DNA of 64,000 nt. Source: Flammeovirgaceae bacterium (GTDB taxonomy: Bacteria > Bacteroidota > Bacteroidia > Cytophagales > Cyclobacteriaceae). Shown here piece after piece: positions 50,170-61,387 of this stretch. Made by a program: the position numbers and the translations under genes. The notes beneath the pieces are model-generated. The model did not search any database and was not told where the DNA came from. It was given only the letters and a program-made list of their open reading frames with translations. The number at the start of each line of letters is the position of its first letter. The stretch's first letter is position 1. The stretch covers positions 62,001-126,000 of the forward strand of contig JADJMA010000008.1 in assembly GCA_016709845.1 (NCBI GenBank), given 5' to 3'.

Positions 50170-51549
50170 ATGAAAATTCAAAAGAGGTCTTGGGCTGAGC
50201 CTTACAAAATGAAGATGGTGGAACTATTGAGAATGACCACCAAAGCCCAGCGTATCAAAGCAATTAAAGAAGCAGGGTATAACACCTTCTTATTAAAGTC
50301 TGATGATGTCTATATCGACCTGCTCACAGATAGTGGCACGAATGCAATGAGCGACCGGCAATGGTCGGCATTTATGCTGGGTGACGAAGCCTATGCGGGC
50401 AGTAAAAGTTTTTTTCATATGGAAGATGCCATCAAAGAAAACTATGGATACAAATATATCGTTCCTACCCACCAGGGCCGAGGGGCTGAAAATATCCTTT
50501 CGAAAGTGTTGATTAAGAAGGGAGATATAATTCCGGGCAATATGTATTTCACCACTACACGTTTGCATCAAGAATTGGCAGGTGGTAAATTTTATGATAT
50601 TATTATTGATGAAGCCCATGATCCAACCAACGAACACCCCTTCAAAGGAAATGTGGATTTAAATAAGCTTGATGTACTGGTTAAGAAATATGGTGCAAAG
50701 AGAATACCTTATGTAAGCATTGCCACCAATGTAAATATGGCGGGCGGACAACCCATAAGCATGGACAATCTTAAAAAACTTCGGGCTTATACAAAGAAGC
50801 AGGGTATTCGTATCATTCATGATATGACCCGCGTGGCAGAGAATGCGTATTTTATACAGCAACGTGAAAAGGGTTATGAAAGAATAAGCATCAAGAAAAT
50901 TGTGAAGGAGATTTGCTTTTACACAGATGGGGCCACCATGAGCGCGAAGAAAGATGCACTCGTTAATATTGGTGGATTTATGGCAACCAATGAGTGGGAT
51001 GTATTTGAAGAAGCCAGAAACTTAGTAGTAGTATATGAAGGATTGCACACCTACGGTGGACTTGCCGGGCGTGATATGGAGGCGATTGCCGTAGGTATTA
51101 ATGAAAGTTTGGACGATCACCATCAACATGCGCGCGTTGGACAAGTAGAATACCTGGGACAGAAATTGCAGTCGTATGGAATCCCCATTGTGAAACCCAT
51201 TGGAGGCCATGGCATTTTTGTAGATGCAAAAGCATTTTTACCACATCTCACGCAAGATGAATTTCCGGCACAGGCCTTAGCAGCAGAAATATTTATTGAC
51301 TCGGGAGTCCGTACTATGGAGAGAGGTATTGTTTCGGCAGGACGAAAAGCCAACGGAGAAAATTACTACCCCAAACTTGAGTTGGTAAGATTTACGATTC
51401 CACGAAGGGTGTATACACAAGCGCACATGGATGTAGTGGCCGAATCTGCGGCTGCAGTTTTTGAAAGAAGAGAAAACATTAAAGGGTTAAAGTTGATCTA
51501 TGAACCAAAGTATCTGAGATTTTTTCAGGCACGGTTCGAAAAGAAATAG
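50170..51549 (+). CDS. tpl: Tyrosine phenol-lyase
   Basis: PLP-dependent lyase of 459 residues, intact, that splits tyrosine into phenol, pyruvate and ammonia. The whole length matches the family: YIDLLTDSGTNAMSDRQW, IVPTHQGRGAEN, MSAKKDALVNIGG with the PLP Lys near residue 257, VVVYEGLHTYGGLAGRDMEA (cited in part) and IPRRVYTQAHMDVV. The three discriminating positions are of the tyrosine phenol-lyase type: Thr in YFTTTRLH, Arg in TMERGI and Phe in LRFFQARF. It lies 57 bases after the tryptophanase gene, probably in one operon with it and the pterin synthase gene. Confidence 0.92.
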   Translation: MKIQKRSWAEPYKMKMVELLRMTTKAQRIKAIKEAGYNTFLLKSDDVYIDLLTDSGTNAMSDRQWSAFMLGDEAYAGSKSFFHMEDAIKENYGYKYIVPTHQGRGAENILSKVLIKKGDIIPGNMYFTTTRLHQELAGGKFYDIIIDEAHDPTNEHPFKGNVDLNKLDVLVKKYGAKRIPYVSIATNVNMAGGQPISMDNLKKLRAYTKKQGIRIIHDMTRVAENAYFIQQREKGYERISIKKIVKEICFYTDGATMSAKKDALVNIGGFMATNEWDVFEEARNLVVVYEGLHTYGGLAGRDMEAIAVGINESLDDHHQHARVGQVEYLGQKLQSYGIPIVKPIGGHGIFVDAKAFLPHLTQDEFPAQALAAEIFIDSGVRTMERGIVSAGRKANGENYYPKLELVRFTIPRRVYTQAHMDVVAESAAAVFERRENIKGLKLIYEPKYLRFFQARFEKK

Positions 51550-51554
51550 AAGAA

Positions 51555-51980
51555 ATGATCAGCATCACAAAAATATTCAGATTCGAGACGGCTCATGCCA
51601 TTCTCCACTATCAAGGTGCTTGCAAAAATATTCACGGACACTCCTATGAGTTGCATGTAACAGTGAAGGCAACGCAACCGACCGAAGAATATTTGAAGGG
51701 ATTGGGAATTATTCTTGACTTTAAAGAACTGAAAGCAATTGTTCAAGAAAATGTAGTTAAGAAACTAGATCACAAACTTGTCTTGTCAAAGGAATATCTG
51801 GCCACAACAAAAAATCAATTTTCGACTGACGAACTCGTTGTATTTGAAGTAGAGCCTACAGCCGAAAACCTATTGATCTTTGCAAGAGATCGTATCCGCC
51901 CCAAACTACCTGGCCATATTCAACTTCACTCGCTTAAGTTGTGGGAAACCCGGGATTCGTATTCAGAATGGACCCTGTAA
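51555..51980 (+). CDS. 6-pyruvoyl-/6-carboxy-tetrahydropterin synthase family protein
   Basis: A 141-residue, intact member of the PTPS/QueD family. The zinc His residues lie in ETAHAIL and CKNIHGHSYELHV; the catalytic Cys precedes the HGH motif, as in QueD and PTPS. LDHKLVL supplies the catalytic Asp-His, EPTAENLLIFA the substrate-binding Glu region, and LWETRDSYSEW the end. It converts dihydroneopterin triphosphate to a tetrahydropterin, for queuosine or biopterin. It begins five bases after tpl. No queC, queE or folE is near, so which pathway it serves is not settled. Confidence 0.88.
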   Translation: MISITKIFRFETAHAILHYQGACKNIHGHSYELHVTVKATQPTEEYLKGLGIILDFKELKAIVQENVVKKLDHKLVLSKEYLATTKNQFSTDELVVFEVEPTAENLLIFARDRIRPKLPGHIQLHSLKLWETRDSYSEWTL

Positions 51981-52057
51981 GGGCGGCAGTATAATTTACT
52001 ATGACATTTATCATACTTTATTCTGACGGTATTTCTTTATACTGATTATAAACGACT

Positions 52058-52065
52058 TATCTTTG
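52058..52065 (+). promoter_or_regulatory. Bacteroidota -7 box (TATCTTTG) for the copper locus
   Basis: Exact TAnnTTTG match ending only eight bases before the ATG of the next gene, so the transcript would be leaderless or nearly so. Confidence 0.5.
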
Positions 52066-52073
52066 CAGGAATA

Positions 52074-52445
52074 ATGCGGTCGATTGTTGCCATATCATTT
52101 GTTTTATTATACCTGATAGCTTTGCTCAGGCCCTTATCTCCTTATTTAGAGTATTATTCGAATCAGGATTTTTTTGCTGAAGTACTGTGTATTAATAAGG
52201 CTAAGCCGGAATTAAAATGTCATGGCAAATGTATTTTGATGCAAAAGCTGAAACGTGCAACCCAGCAAGAGTCAGATCCCGTCTCCTTACCTTCCTTAAA
52301 ATTTGAGAATTACCCAATCGGATTTGTTGAGTTTGTGCCGAGTCAACAAATAGTTAGTTTTTCCTATGTAAAGAAGCAACATTTCATTTTGAGTGATGAC
52401 TATCACTTTGAGTTTATTTCAGATCTTTTCGCCCGCCCAGTTTAA
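52074..52445 (+). CDS. Small Cys/His membrane-anchored protein of the copper locus
   Basis: A 123-residue protein with one N-terminal membrane helix or signal anchor (IVAISFVLLYLIALLRPL). The exported part has the cluster VLCINKAKPELKCHGKCILM, with three Cys, one His and Met residues that could bind copper(I). The tail is aromatic and acidic. The frame is intact. It is first in a run with a Met-rich lipoprotein and a copper-type TonB receptor, and small proteins of this kind regularly precede such receptors in Bacteroidota. A metallochaperone-like role is inferred. Confidence 0.7.
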   Translation: MRSIVAISFVLLYLIALLRPLSPYLEYYSNQDFFAEVLCINKAKPELKCHGKCILMQKLKRATQQESDPVSLPSLKFENYPIGFVEFVPSQQIVSFSYVKKQHFILSDDYHFEFISDLFARPV

Positions 52446-52551
52446 TCTCTGTTTTCCTTTCCTAATCAGGATATTTTTTAAAAACGAATAGATCCTTCCC
52501 GCCATAAAGCGGAACGGATGTGTTTACCATTCTTATTAATTTTTACTTACT

Positions 52552-53362
52552 ATGAAAACTTTATTTTCAAAATATACTTTTTTATTTATTCTGACGGCCG
52601 CGGCTTTCAGCTGTACCGATAACGAAATTGAGATAGACCCTACGGCCGATCTTACAAAGATTGCGGAAGGCTTTGCCATTGGCGCGGCTACCAAAGTTGA
52701 AGTTTGGTCAGACCAGGATCTATTTGCAGGCTACAATAATATTTTTATTACCCTCTACGACTCTGTGAGTGGAAGCAGATTAACAAAGGCGACTATTGAA
52801 TTTTATCCAGAGATGTCGATGATGGGCGGCATGAAGCATGCCTGCCCAGTGGAGAACCCCGCAGCAGATGCGGTTAATAATTTATTTCAGGGAGCGTTAC
52901 TGTTTATCATGCCTTCGGGCGATATGGGAGCGTGGAACCTGGAGATTAAAATTCAAAATTCAGCCAATAATAAAACAGGGATGGCAAGCTTTCCTGTTAC
53001 CGTTGGCAATCCAACAAACGCATGTATGAAATCATTTGTAACCGATGCCAGCGAAAAAATATTTGTTGGTTATAGCTTCCCTAAAGGGATGAAAGTGGGG
53101 GTAAATGATTTTGAGGTAATGGTTTACCAAAAGATGGGCAATTATGAGTTTGTGCCTATGGAGAATTATTCATTTGTGCTGACTCCCGAGATGCCATCGA
53201 TGGATCATGGCTCACCGAACAATGTTAACCCTACGCATGCAGGCCAAGGTCACTATAAGGGAAAAGTAAATTTTAATGACCGGTGGCTGGCGCTTAAATT
53301 TAAAGATATCGCAAGGGGACGCACTTGTAACTGATTTGTACTTCGATGTAGAGGTTGAATAG
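52552..53362 (+). CDS. Met/His-rich lipoprotein with YtkA/FixH-like domains (one frame break)
   Basis: Lipobox AAAFSC near residue 21 predicts a surface or periplasmic lipoprotein of about 270 residues. Two beta-sandwich-like halves are seen. Clusters suited to copper are MSMMGGMKHACPVE in the first and MPSMDHGSPNNVNPTHAGQGH in the second (cited in part: MPSMDHGSP and THAGQGH). One base near 53278 restores the true C-terminus, NMTGGWRLNLKISQGD, to the stop at 53362. YtkA/FixH-like domains occur in copper handling proteins. It ends 25 bases before the TonB receptor start. Confidence 0.75.
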
Positions 53363-53387
53363 TTCACCTGATTTTTGTAATACTATC

Positions 53388-55379
53388 ATGAGATTAATTT
53401 GTTGCCTGTTGCTTTTTGTTGCTGCTGGTGTCCGTGCGCAAACCGTAGACACACTCCACACGTTTTATCTTTCTGAAGTGGTGGTCAAGTCGGCCATACA
53501 AGAAGGCGATACACTACAGAATTTTTTAGAGCGAATAAATCGGCAACCACGGAAGATATTCTTTCTCGCTTGCAAGGTGTGTATTTAATCCGCAGAGGAA
53601 ACTACGGACAAGAGCCCATGCTGCGCGGAATGACAGGCGGACAAATTAATCTCACTATAGATGGAATGAAAATGTTTGGTGCCTGCACCGACAAAATGGA
53701 TCCGGTATCTATCTATATCGAACCACAAAACTTAAAAAGTATTCAGGCTACGTTGGGCTCTGATGGCTCGAAGTTGGGGGCTACGGTGGGAGGTTCAGTG
53801 GATATGCAATTGGCACAAGCAACGCTATCCTCAAAACCTGTGTCGGGCCGGGCTGGGTTCGGTTATCAATCGGCATGGAACGGATTCAATAGTCATGCGA
53901 ACGCCAATTACGCGCAGCAAAAAAGTGCTTATTATGTAAGTCTTAATTATCGCAAAGCAGATGATTATCGCGCTGGCGGTGGCGCAGTGATTCCTTATTC
54001 GCAGTACGAAAAAATAAATCTGAGTGCAAATGGTAAGTGGGCCGTTGGTCAAGATACCCTTCAAGCCAGTGCCTTACTTGACGATGGATGGAACATTGGC
54101 TTTCCGGCATTGCCCATGGATGTGGGTTCGGCTAAAGCAAGAATTTATTCTTTAGCGTTCCAACGTTTTCGCTTGCATGAACGAATACAAACTCTCAACA
54201 CAAAAATTTATTTTAATTCTGTTTTCCATGCCATGGATGATAGCCATCGCGAAAATGTAGTGATGCACATGGATATGCCTGGTACCAGTACAACGGCTGG
54301 TGGATTTGTAGAAGGAAATTTTCATCCGTCTGGTAAACACACAATTTCCTTTCGGACAGATTATTTCCACAATCAGGTGTTAGCAGAGATGACCATGTAC
54401 CCGGAAGGCGGCTCGTCTATGTACATGCAAACCTGGCCAGCCTCCGGAAGATCGGATGTAGGATTCTATTTAAATGATGTATATAAAATAACTCGTGGCA
54501 CTCAATTGTTTATCAACGGTCGTGTGGATTGGGCCAATACAACGTTACAAGAAGGCTTTGGTATGGATCAACTTCAGGTGTTTTATCCTAATGTTCAATC
54601 GGGGTATCAGCAAATTACCAGTGCGTTTAATGTTAAACTGAAACAATTGATCAAGTCAAACTGGATTGCCGAGGTTCATGCAGGATATGGCGAGCGATTG
54701 CCGACTCTGAGCGAATCATTCGGATTTTATTTATTCAATCGGTACGATGGGTACGATTACATAGGCCAGCCGGATTTGGTTCCTGAAAAAAATTGGTCTA
54801 CCGATCTTACGTTAAGTTATTTCACCGATCGGGTTCAGGTTACGGCTACAGGATTTTACAATTATCTTCCTGATTATATTTTTTTCAGCCATTCATCCAG
54901 AACTATCGGTGATGACACCGGGTGCGCATGGCGTAAAGATTTATGAGAACATACCTTCGGCAACATTGGCAGGAGGGGAAGCCAGTGTGCTTGCTAATTT
55001 TTCAAAAAACTTTCAGTTTATAACCGCAGCTAAGTACACACGAGGCTTGGATTTTGAAGGCACTCCACTTCCACTGATCCCACCTTTAACCATCACTACA
55101 TCTCTTCGTTATAGTGTTAAAAACTTCAACGCTCAATTTGAAAATGAAAGCGCTTCCAGACAGCAAAACATCAACGCTGCTTTTGGTGAAGATGAAACGG
55201 CCGGGTATTCTATTTTTAATCTTCGGTCGGGCTATAAAATTAATTGGGACAGGAAACAGCTTTTTGTCAATGCAGGAGTAGAAAATCTATTTGACAAAAA
55301 GTATCACAATCATTTGGATTGGGGTAACATACCGCGCCCAGGAAGAAATATTAATGTAACGATAGAGCTTGTGTTTTAA
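53388..55379 (+). CDS. TonB-dependent receptor, OprC/NosA-like copper type (two frame breaks)
   Basis: Outer-membrane receptor of about 663 residues. A signal peptide (ICCLLLFVAAGVRAQ) is followed by a plug with DILSRLQGVYLIRRGNYGQEPMLRGMTGGQINLTIDGM (cited as RRGNYGQEPMLRG) and the motif GACTDKMDP, whose CxxxM matches the copper site of OprC. A Met/His cluster VVMHMDMPG lies in an outer loop region. The barrel ends GVENLFDKKYHNHLDWG and INVTIELVF. One-base losses near 53530 and 54905 break it. It likely takes up copper or a copper-protein for a cuproenzyme. Confidence 0.87.
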
Positions 55380-55382
55380 GAA

Positions 55383-57982
55383 TTATTCCGATCTCAAACT
55401 TTTTACAGGATTCATTAAAGCTGCTTTTATTGCCTGAAAGCTTACGGTTAATAAAGTAATAATCAGTGCCCCCATTCCGGTAATAACAAAAACGTTCCAC
55501 GAAATAGTAGTCCGGTATTCGTATTGCCCAAGCCAGCTATTCATAAAGTAAAAGGAAATAGGAATAGCTAACCCACATGATATAACAATTAGTACTACAA
55601 AATCCTTTGACAACATTTTCCACAGACTGATTACCGAAGCGCCCATTATTTTACGAATGCCGATTTCTTTGGTGCGTTGCTCGGCCATAAAAGAAGCCAA
55701 CCCAAATAATCCCAGACAACAGATGAGCAATGCCAGTCCACTGAAAAATGTCGCTAATTTTCCAATGCGCTCTTCGGCTCTAAACTTTGCTCCGTAGGCT
55801 TCATCGGCAAACGTGTAATCGAACGGAGCCGATGGAACAATACTGGAAAGAACAGATTGAATTTTTGGCAACGCCTCATGAGCGCTTACGGTTGGCTTTA
55901 TTTTTATGTATAGCCACCGCATGTCATTTTCAGAGAGAAAAATAATGGAGGGATCGGTTGGCTCATAAGGAGAACCTTTCACCATATCTTTTTAACGCCT
56001 AATATTTTGTAGGTGCCCTATCTGTTCCCCCAGGTGCCCAGGTCAGCAATTCTCCAACCGGATTTTCTAACCCCAAAATTTCAAGTGCAGATTCATTGAT
56101 TACTATTCCAGATAAGTCGCTGGGAAACTCACGTGAAAAGTCACGACCGTCTGTAAATTCCCAACCAACAGTTTGACCATATTCATGCGTAACAAAAATT
56201 GTATTGAACGATGGGTCAAATTTCTGATCGTGCCAGGAGAACCCGCCATTCCACCCACGCGTATCTGTAATTGCGTAGTTGGCTTCCGCGATTTCTTCTA
56301 CTGTTCCCGTTTGCTTTAAGTTCATTTCTCAACGCTTGATACGGACCTTTGTATTCAGGCGGGCAGCGCGAATGCCAATCAGGCCTTCTGGAATAACCAA
56401 TGGGTCGATTTTTGGCAAATTGAATCTGCTGATAAACAATAATTGTCCCGATAGTAAGCGTAATGGAAACCGTGAACTGAATTACAACTAAAGCTCTTCT
56501 TGGAAGTCATGGCAATCTACCGGTCTTAAAAGTTCCTTTTAATGTTTTGACCGGATTGAAGGACGACAAGTAAAGAGCGGGTAGCTTCCAGCCAGTAAAC
56601 CAGTCAAAAGAGTAAACCCTATAATGCTAATCCAAAATAACGGAAGAGTAATAGGAAAGCCATATCTTTATCGCTCACATCGTTGAACCATGGTAAACTT
56701 ATTTGCACCACGATCAATGCAGTAGCAGAAGCAATCATAGCTATCAATAAAGTCTCGCCAAAAATTGCTGAATCAACTGACTACGCAGCGAGCCAATCGA
56801 TTTTCGGATGCCAACTTCTTTTGCCCTTTTCTCCGAACGTGCGGTACTTAAATTCATGAAGTTGATACACGCTAATACTAAAACAAATATCCCAATCGCA
56901 CTAAAATACCAAACCGTCATCATTCGTTTGCTGGTGACTAATCGACCTTCTTCAAACTCTGAGTTTAAATGCAACTCACTCATGGGATGCAAGAATACTT
57001 CGGGTTTTGATTCGACTCTTTCCTCTGGAATGTGCGCCAGCATAACATCTTTGATAATGCCTGAAATACTTTCAAAACTTTCTTCGGGATTAATCTGAAC
57101 GTAGATGTATGTAAAATAATTGTCCCAGCATCAACAGTAGTCCAACCATCAATATATAAATCGAAAGGGGCAAAGTAAGAGACGTCACCAAATTCAGAGT
57201 TCTTAGGGATGTCTTCATATACCCCAGTCACCGTCAAATCTGTTTTAGCATCCATCGTTACTATTTGATTAATTGGATCAGTTTCTTCAAATAGTTTTTT
57301 GCCAATGACTCAGAGAGAGAAAATCGACTTCATCTCCTTTAGCCCTTGTCGGGAACCTTTAATCATTTTAAGCTCAGCATGTCAGCACCCGAAGCCTGCA
57401 TGAAATAGCCGCTTGCGTAAATTTCTTTTCTCCAAAGGCCAACACGCGGTCTTCCGTGCCAGTGCGCATGATGGTTACATTTTTAAAATGAGAACCGTAT
57501 TCAGTTTTTAGAAGAGTTCCCAATCCCGGGACGTGTGCCGTATTCGCTTGTGTTTCACCACCGCGAGTTTCAGTTAGATAGACTTTAGCAATCGTCTCAT
57601 AATTTTCATGATACTTATTAAAAGACAATTCATCATATACCCAAAGACTGATGAGCAATGCTACCGCCATGCCCATAGCAAGACCACCAATATTGATGAA
57701 GGAGTAGCCTTTGTTTTTTACTAAGTTGCGCCATCCGATTTTAAAATAACTTTTATACATACCGTAGGTGTTTAATTGTTGATATCCTTCAATTGGTTTT
57801 ATGATGCTTGGCCTAAAAAGCAGGAGTACATCTTTAATAAATAATGAATCAGCCTTCAGCTTTCCACTTTTGCCTTTTTCTTCATACAACTCTATCAAAT
57901 CTCCTTCAATCGAACTCCTCAACTTCGGATGGCAGAACCAGCGGAAGAAGCGGAGAAATAATTTTGGAGGATTTGTTTTCAT
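55383..57982 (-). CDS. FtsX-type ABC permease with N-terminal permease prefix (many frame breaks)
   Basis: A protein of about 865 residues. The N-terminal prefix of about 85 residues reads FLRFFRWFCHPKL and IEGDLIELYEE, then MYKSYFKIGWRNLVKNKGYS starts the first helix. MacB-type periplasmic core and FtsX domains follow: NLSTARSEKRAKEVGIRKSIGS, then a second unit ending EIGIRKIMGASVISL and LMNPVKSLRSE. At least five one-base breaks lie between 55990 and 57380. It is a close paralogue of the next gene upstream and probably shares its operon with the padR-type regulator. The ATPase partner must be encoded elsewhere. Confidence 0.85.
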
Positions 57983-58056
57983 TCAAATTTTTTTAGACGT
58001 GAGTATCAAGACATTAGACTTTTTGTTACTTATGTCTTATGTCTAACTACTTATGT

Positions 58057-60704
58057 CTATTCTGATCGCAAGCTTTCCACTGGATTAGCCAAAGCAGCTC
58101 TTACTGTTTTGAAACTCACCGTGAAAAGAGCAATCAGTAAAGTACTTAATCCTGCAACAAGATAAGCCCACCACTGTATGTCAATCCTATAAGCAAAGCC
58201 CTGAAGCCATTTGTCCATTAAGTAAAACCCAAGCGGGAAGGCGATGACGAATGGAATAACAACAAGTAACATGAGATCTTTTGAAAGGATAGATACAATC
58301 TGAAAACATCAGCGCCTAAAACTTTCCGAACGCCAATTTCTTTTACCCGCTGCTCGGCAGTAAACGTTACCAGACCGAATAAGCCTAGGCAGGCAACAAG
58401 AATGGTGAGTGCTCCAAAAATCTTTAGAATGCTGCCCATGTTTTGCTCTGCCAGATAGGTCTCATTATATAACTCATCGAGCAAACCATACGTAAATGGT
58501 TCTTCTACGTCAAAGGCTTGCCACTTTGCTTGTATGCTTTCAATAAGATCGGCCATTTCAGCCGTCTTTGTTTTTATAATCAAACCACCATACGGATTGT
58601 CTAGCATCATCAAAGGAGCAATTGGCTCGTGTAGCGATCTGAAATGAAAATCTTTAATAACCCCTACTATGGTTAAAGAACTAAACCCGCCTTCGTTATC
58701 GGTTCTTTGATTAATAGTTTGACCTAACGGATTTCCTTCCAGCGAGAAAGCTTTAACAAGGGCTTCGTTGACAATAACTTTATCATTCTCACTTTGGGAG
58801 CCCTCCAAAAAATTTCTTCCTGTTACTAATTGCATACCCATGGTAGGGATATAGCTTGGGTCAATTCCATAGATAACCGTCCTTCTGAATTCTTCTTTAT
58901 TATCACCAACCCAAACACCGGTCATATTATTGTCGGTTGGCCCGGCTGGAATAAATGCAGACATCGTTACACTTTCGATCCGTGGATCAGTTAATAGCTG
59001 ATTCTTAAATACGTTTTCATTCTTACCTAATAAGTACGATTCCCTAAGCACAACTCGTTGATCACGATTGTAGCCAATATTTTTATCCTGGATGTAACTC
59101 ATTTGTTGACTGACAACAATAATTGCTAAGATGAGTGTGGCTGAAATCACGAATTGAAAAACCACAAGAGTACTTCGGATACCTTTACTCTTGCCCCCAT
59201 TAGAAAATCTATTTTTAAGGGCTGCAATTGGTTTGATGGATGAAAGAAAAAAAGCGGGATAGCTACCGGCCAATAAACTGATGAATATGCCTAACCCCAA
59301 AAGTGCAGCTAATACTTTGGGATTTAATAAAAACGCAGCTTCTAATTCTTTACCTGAAAGTTGATTGAATAATGAGAGAGAAACCGTTACAATTAAAATG
59401 CCCAAGATCATCGCGACAGCGGTGGAAATAAATGACTCAATTAAAAATTGATGCACCAATTGATTTTTTTGAGAACCCAATACTTTCTTAACGCCCACTT
59501 CCTTGCTACGTTTGGTTGCTCCGGCTGTGGAGAGGTTCATGAAATTGATGCAGGCAATCAATAACATGAAGAGTGCCACGGCTGCGAATATATAAACGGA
59601 TTTGATATCACCTCCAGGCTCCAATTCACTGGCTCCTGCAAAATCGGAGAATAAATGAATATCTGTAAGGGGTTGAATAAAAAGTCCAATTTCATTTCCG
59701 CTTTCCTGAAATTTTTCAAAGGTCATTCCTAACTGAGAAACCTGCGGCCCCATGTTTTTTTGATGATGGCTGGCATCCTTTGCTTCAAATGTTTTGATGT
59801 CGGTGCCTTTTTCAAGAACCAGGTAGGTAAAATAATTTGACTCCAACCATTTCTCTTCTTTCGAGTGTGCCAATCCTTCCATCGATGCAAAGAGATCAAA
59901 ATGAAAATGTGAGTTGGCTGGTACTTTTTCAATGACGCCTGTTACTTTATAGGGCTCCTTCGCATCCTTAAACTCCAGGAGTTTATTAATAGGATCTTCT
60001 TTTCCAAAATATTTCTCAGCCTGCTCTTTTGTGATAACAATTGAATTGGGCAGAAGCAAAGCAGTTTTCGCATCGCCCTGAATGAAAGGAAGTGTAAATA
60101 CATCGAAAAAGTTTGGGTCTACGAACGCGACCTTGCTGTTTCTAAACGTATTGTTCTGATAGGTTATCTTGGGTGTACCTACTCTTCTTAAGCGCGTAGC
60201 TTCAAGCACTTCGGGAAATTCGTTTTTTAACGTGGCCGCAACAGGTGCTGCCGTTACGGCTTCTTTAATAATTTCACCGTTAACCTTTCCTTTTAAAACA
60301 ACGCGAACAATCTGATCGGCCTTCTTGTTGTAGCGATCGAAACTCAGTTCGTCTACAACAAACATCATGATCAGAAGACAGGTGGCAATGCCAATAGCAA
60401 GTCCTGAAATATTTATGGCAAACAAGCCTTTGTTCTTTAACAAATTGCGCCACCCTATTTTAAAATAACTTTTATACATACCGTAACTGTTTAATTGCTC
60501 ATGTCCTTCTGCTGGTCGGATAATGCTTGGTCTAAATAGGAATAAGACATCTCCTAAAAATTTTATATCTGCTGTTCGCTTCCCTTTTTCTTTTACTCGT
60601 TCTTCATACAACTCAATCAAATCACCTTCTATATACTTCAGCAACTTGGGATGGCAGAACCATCGAAAGAAGCGTAGGGGAAGTTGCGGAGGATTTGTTT
60701 TCAT
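58057..60704 (-). CDS. FtsX-type ABC permease with N-terminal permease prefix (one frame break)
   Basis: About 882 residues. The start MKTNPPQLPLRFFRWFCHPKLL at 60704 parallels that of the downstream paralogue, so the longer upstream reading is not used (cited as LRFFRWFCHPKLL). Prefix motif IEGDLIELYEERVKEKGKR, then MYKSYFKIGWRNLLKNKG. Periplasmic core FFDVFTLPFIQGDAKTAL and GVIEKVPANSHFHF; FtsX one has NLSTAGATKRSKEVGVKKVLGS; FtsX two has EIGVRKVLGADVFRLY and ANPVESLRSE. One base near 58265 splits off the last 70 residues. It follows padR by 62 bases. Confidence 0.9.
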
Positions 60705-60765
60705 GTAGATCGTTATTGGTTGTTTGTTAATAGTTGTATGTGTATTCCCGAATAACGAGCAACGA

Positions 60766-61110
60766 TCATCCAACAACGATCTTTGTGCTCCAAGCCACCT
60801 TCGGTATTGCACTCCACAGTTCATCCCTTGTACTCTTCGAATACTCCATAGCTTTTTTCCTAAAGCCGTTATTTGAAAAATACTTTTTTAGGACGTCCTG
60901 CTCTTTCTTCAGTGGCATCTCCTTCAAAAGATTTTAGATATCCTTTGTCTTCTAACCGTTTCAAAGCGGATTGTAATGCACCCACACTTACCTTCCGGTT
61001 AGGCGCGATTCAATTTCTTTTTTAATAGAAACTCCATAGGCGTCTTTATATAAAACACCTACTGTAAGCATAACTACTTCTTCAAACTCGCCAAGTTGAT
61101 ATTTTTTCAT
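60766..61110 (-). CDS. PadR-family transcriptional regulator (two frame breaks)
   Basis: A winged-helix regulator of about 114 residues. The start MKKYQLGEFEEVVMLTVGVLY is the usual opening of PadR proteins fused to permease operons (cited in part). After one missing base near 61003 the wing follows: KVSVGALQSALKRLEDKGYLKSFEG and ERAGRPKKYFSNNGFRKKAME (cited in parts). Near 60895 an A run is one base too long; correcting it restores the C-terminal helices to the stop at 60766. It probably represses itself and the two permease genes downstream in response to an envelope stress or a drug. Confidence 0.82.
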
Positions 61111-61279
61111 GAAGGGATAATAATTAATTCCTAATTCTAGTATTAACAATAATGCCAAAAAGAAAACAGCCTCAAATTCATTTAAAAAGCAGAACACCTA
61201 AAAGCGAAGTGTTCAGTTGCGTACAAATCTGTATCTATCCGCACATAAAACTAAATTGGTAGTGAAGCACTTCTTACTT

Positions 61280-61387
61280 AAACCCTGACAATGAAAATCA
61301 CCAGCTTGGTTTTTAGTTTGTTAGTTAAGTTGTTGATTTTTATTCGTCAATTATGCAATAGAAATTCCTATTACATAATTTGGGTTT
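61280..61387. repeat. Structured MITE-like repeat, copy 2
   Basis: A 108-base second copy of the element at 36474, bounded by AAACCC and GGGTTT. Stem one TGACAATGAAAATCA / TGATTTTTATTCGTCA and hairpin two AATTATGCAATAG / CTATTACATAATT are kept. In hairpin two a G-C pair of copy 1 is replaced by T-A on both sides. It lies between padR and the large repeat protein, again in a divergent spacer. Confidence 0.8.
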
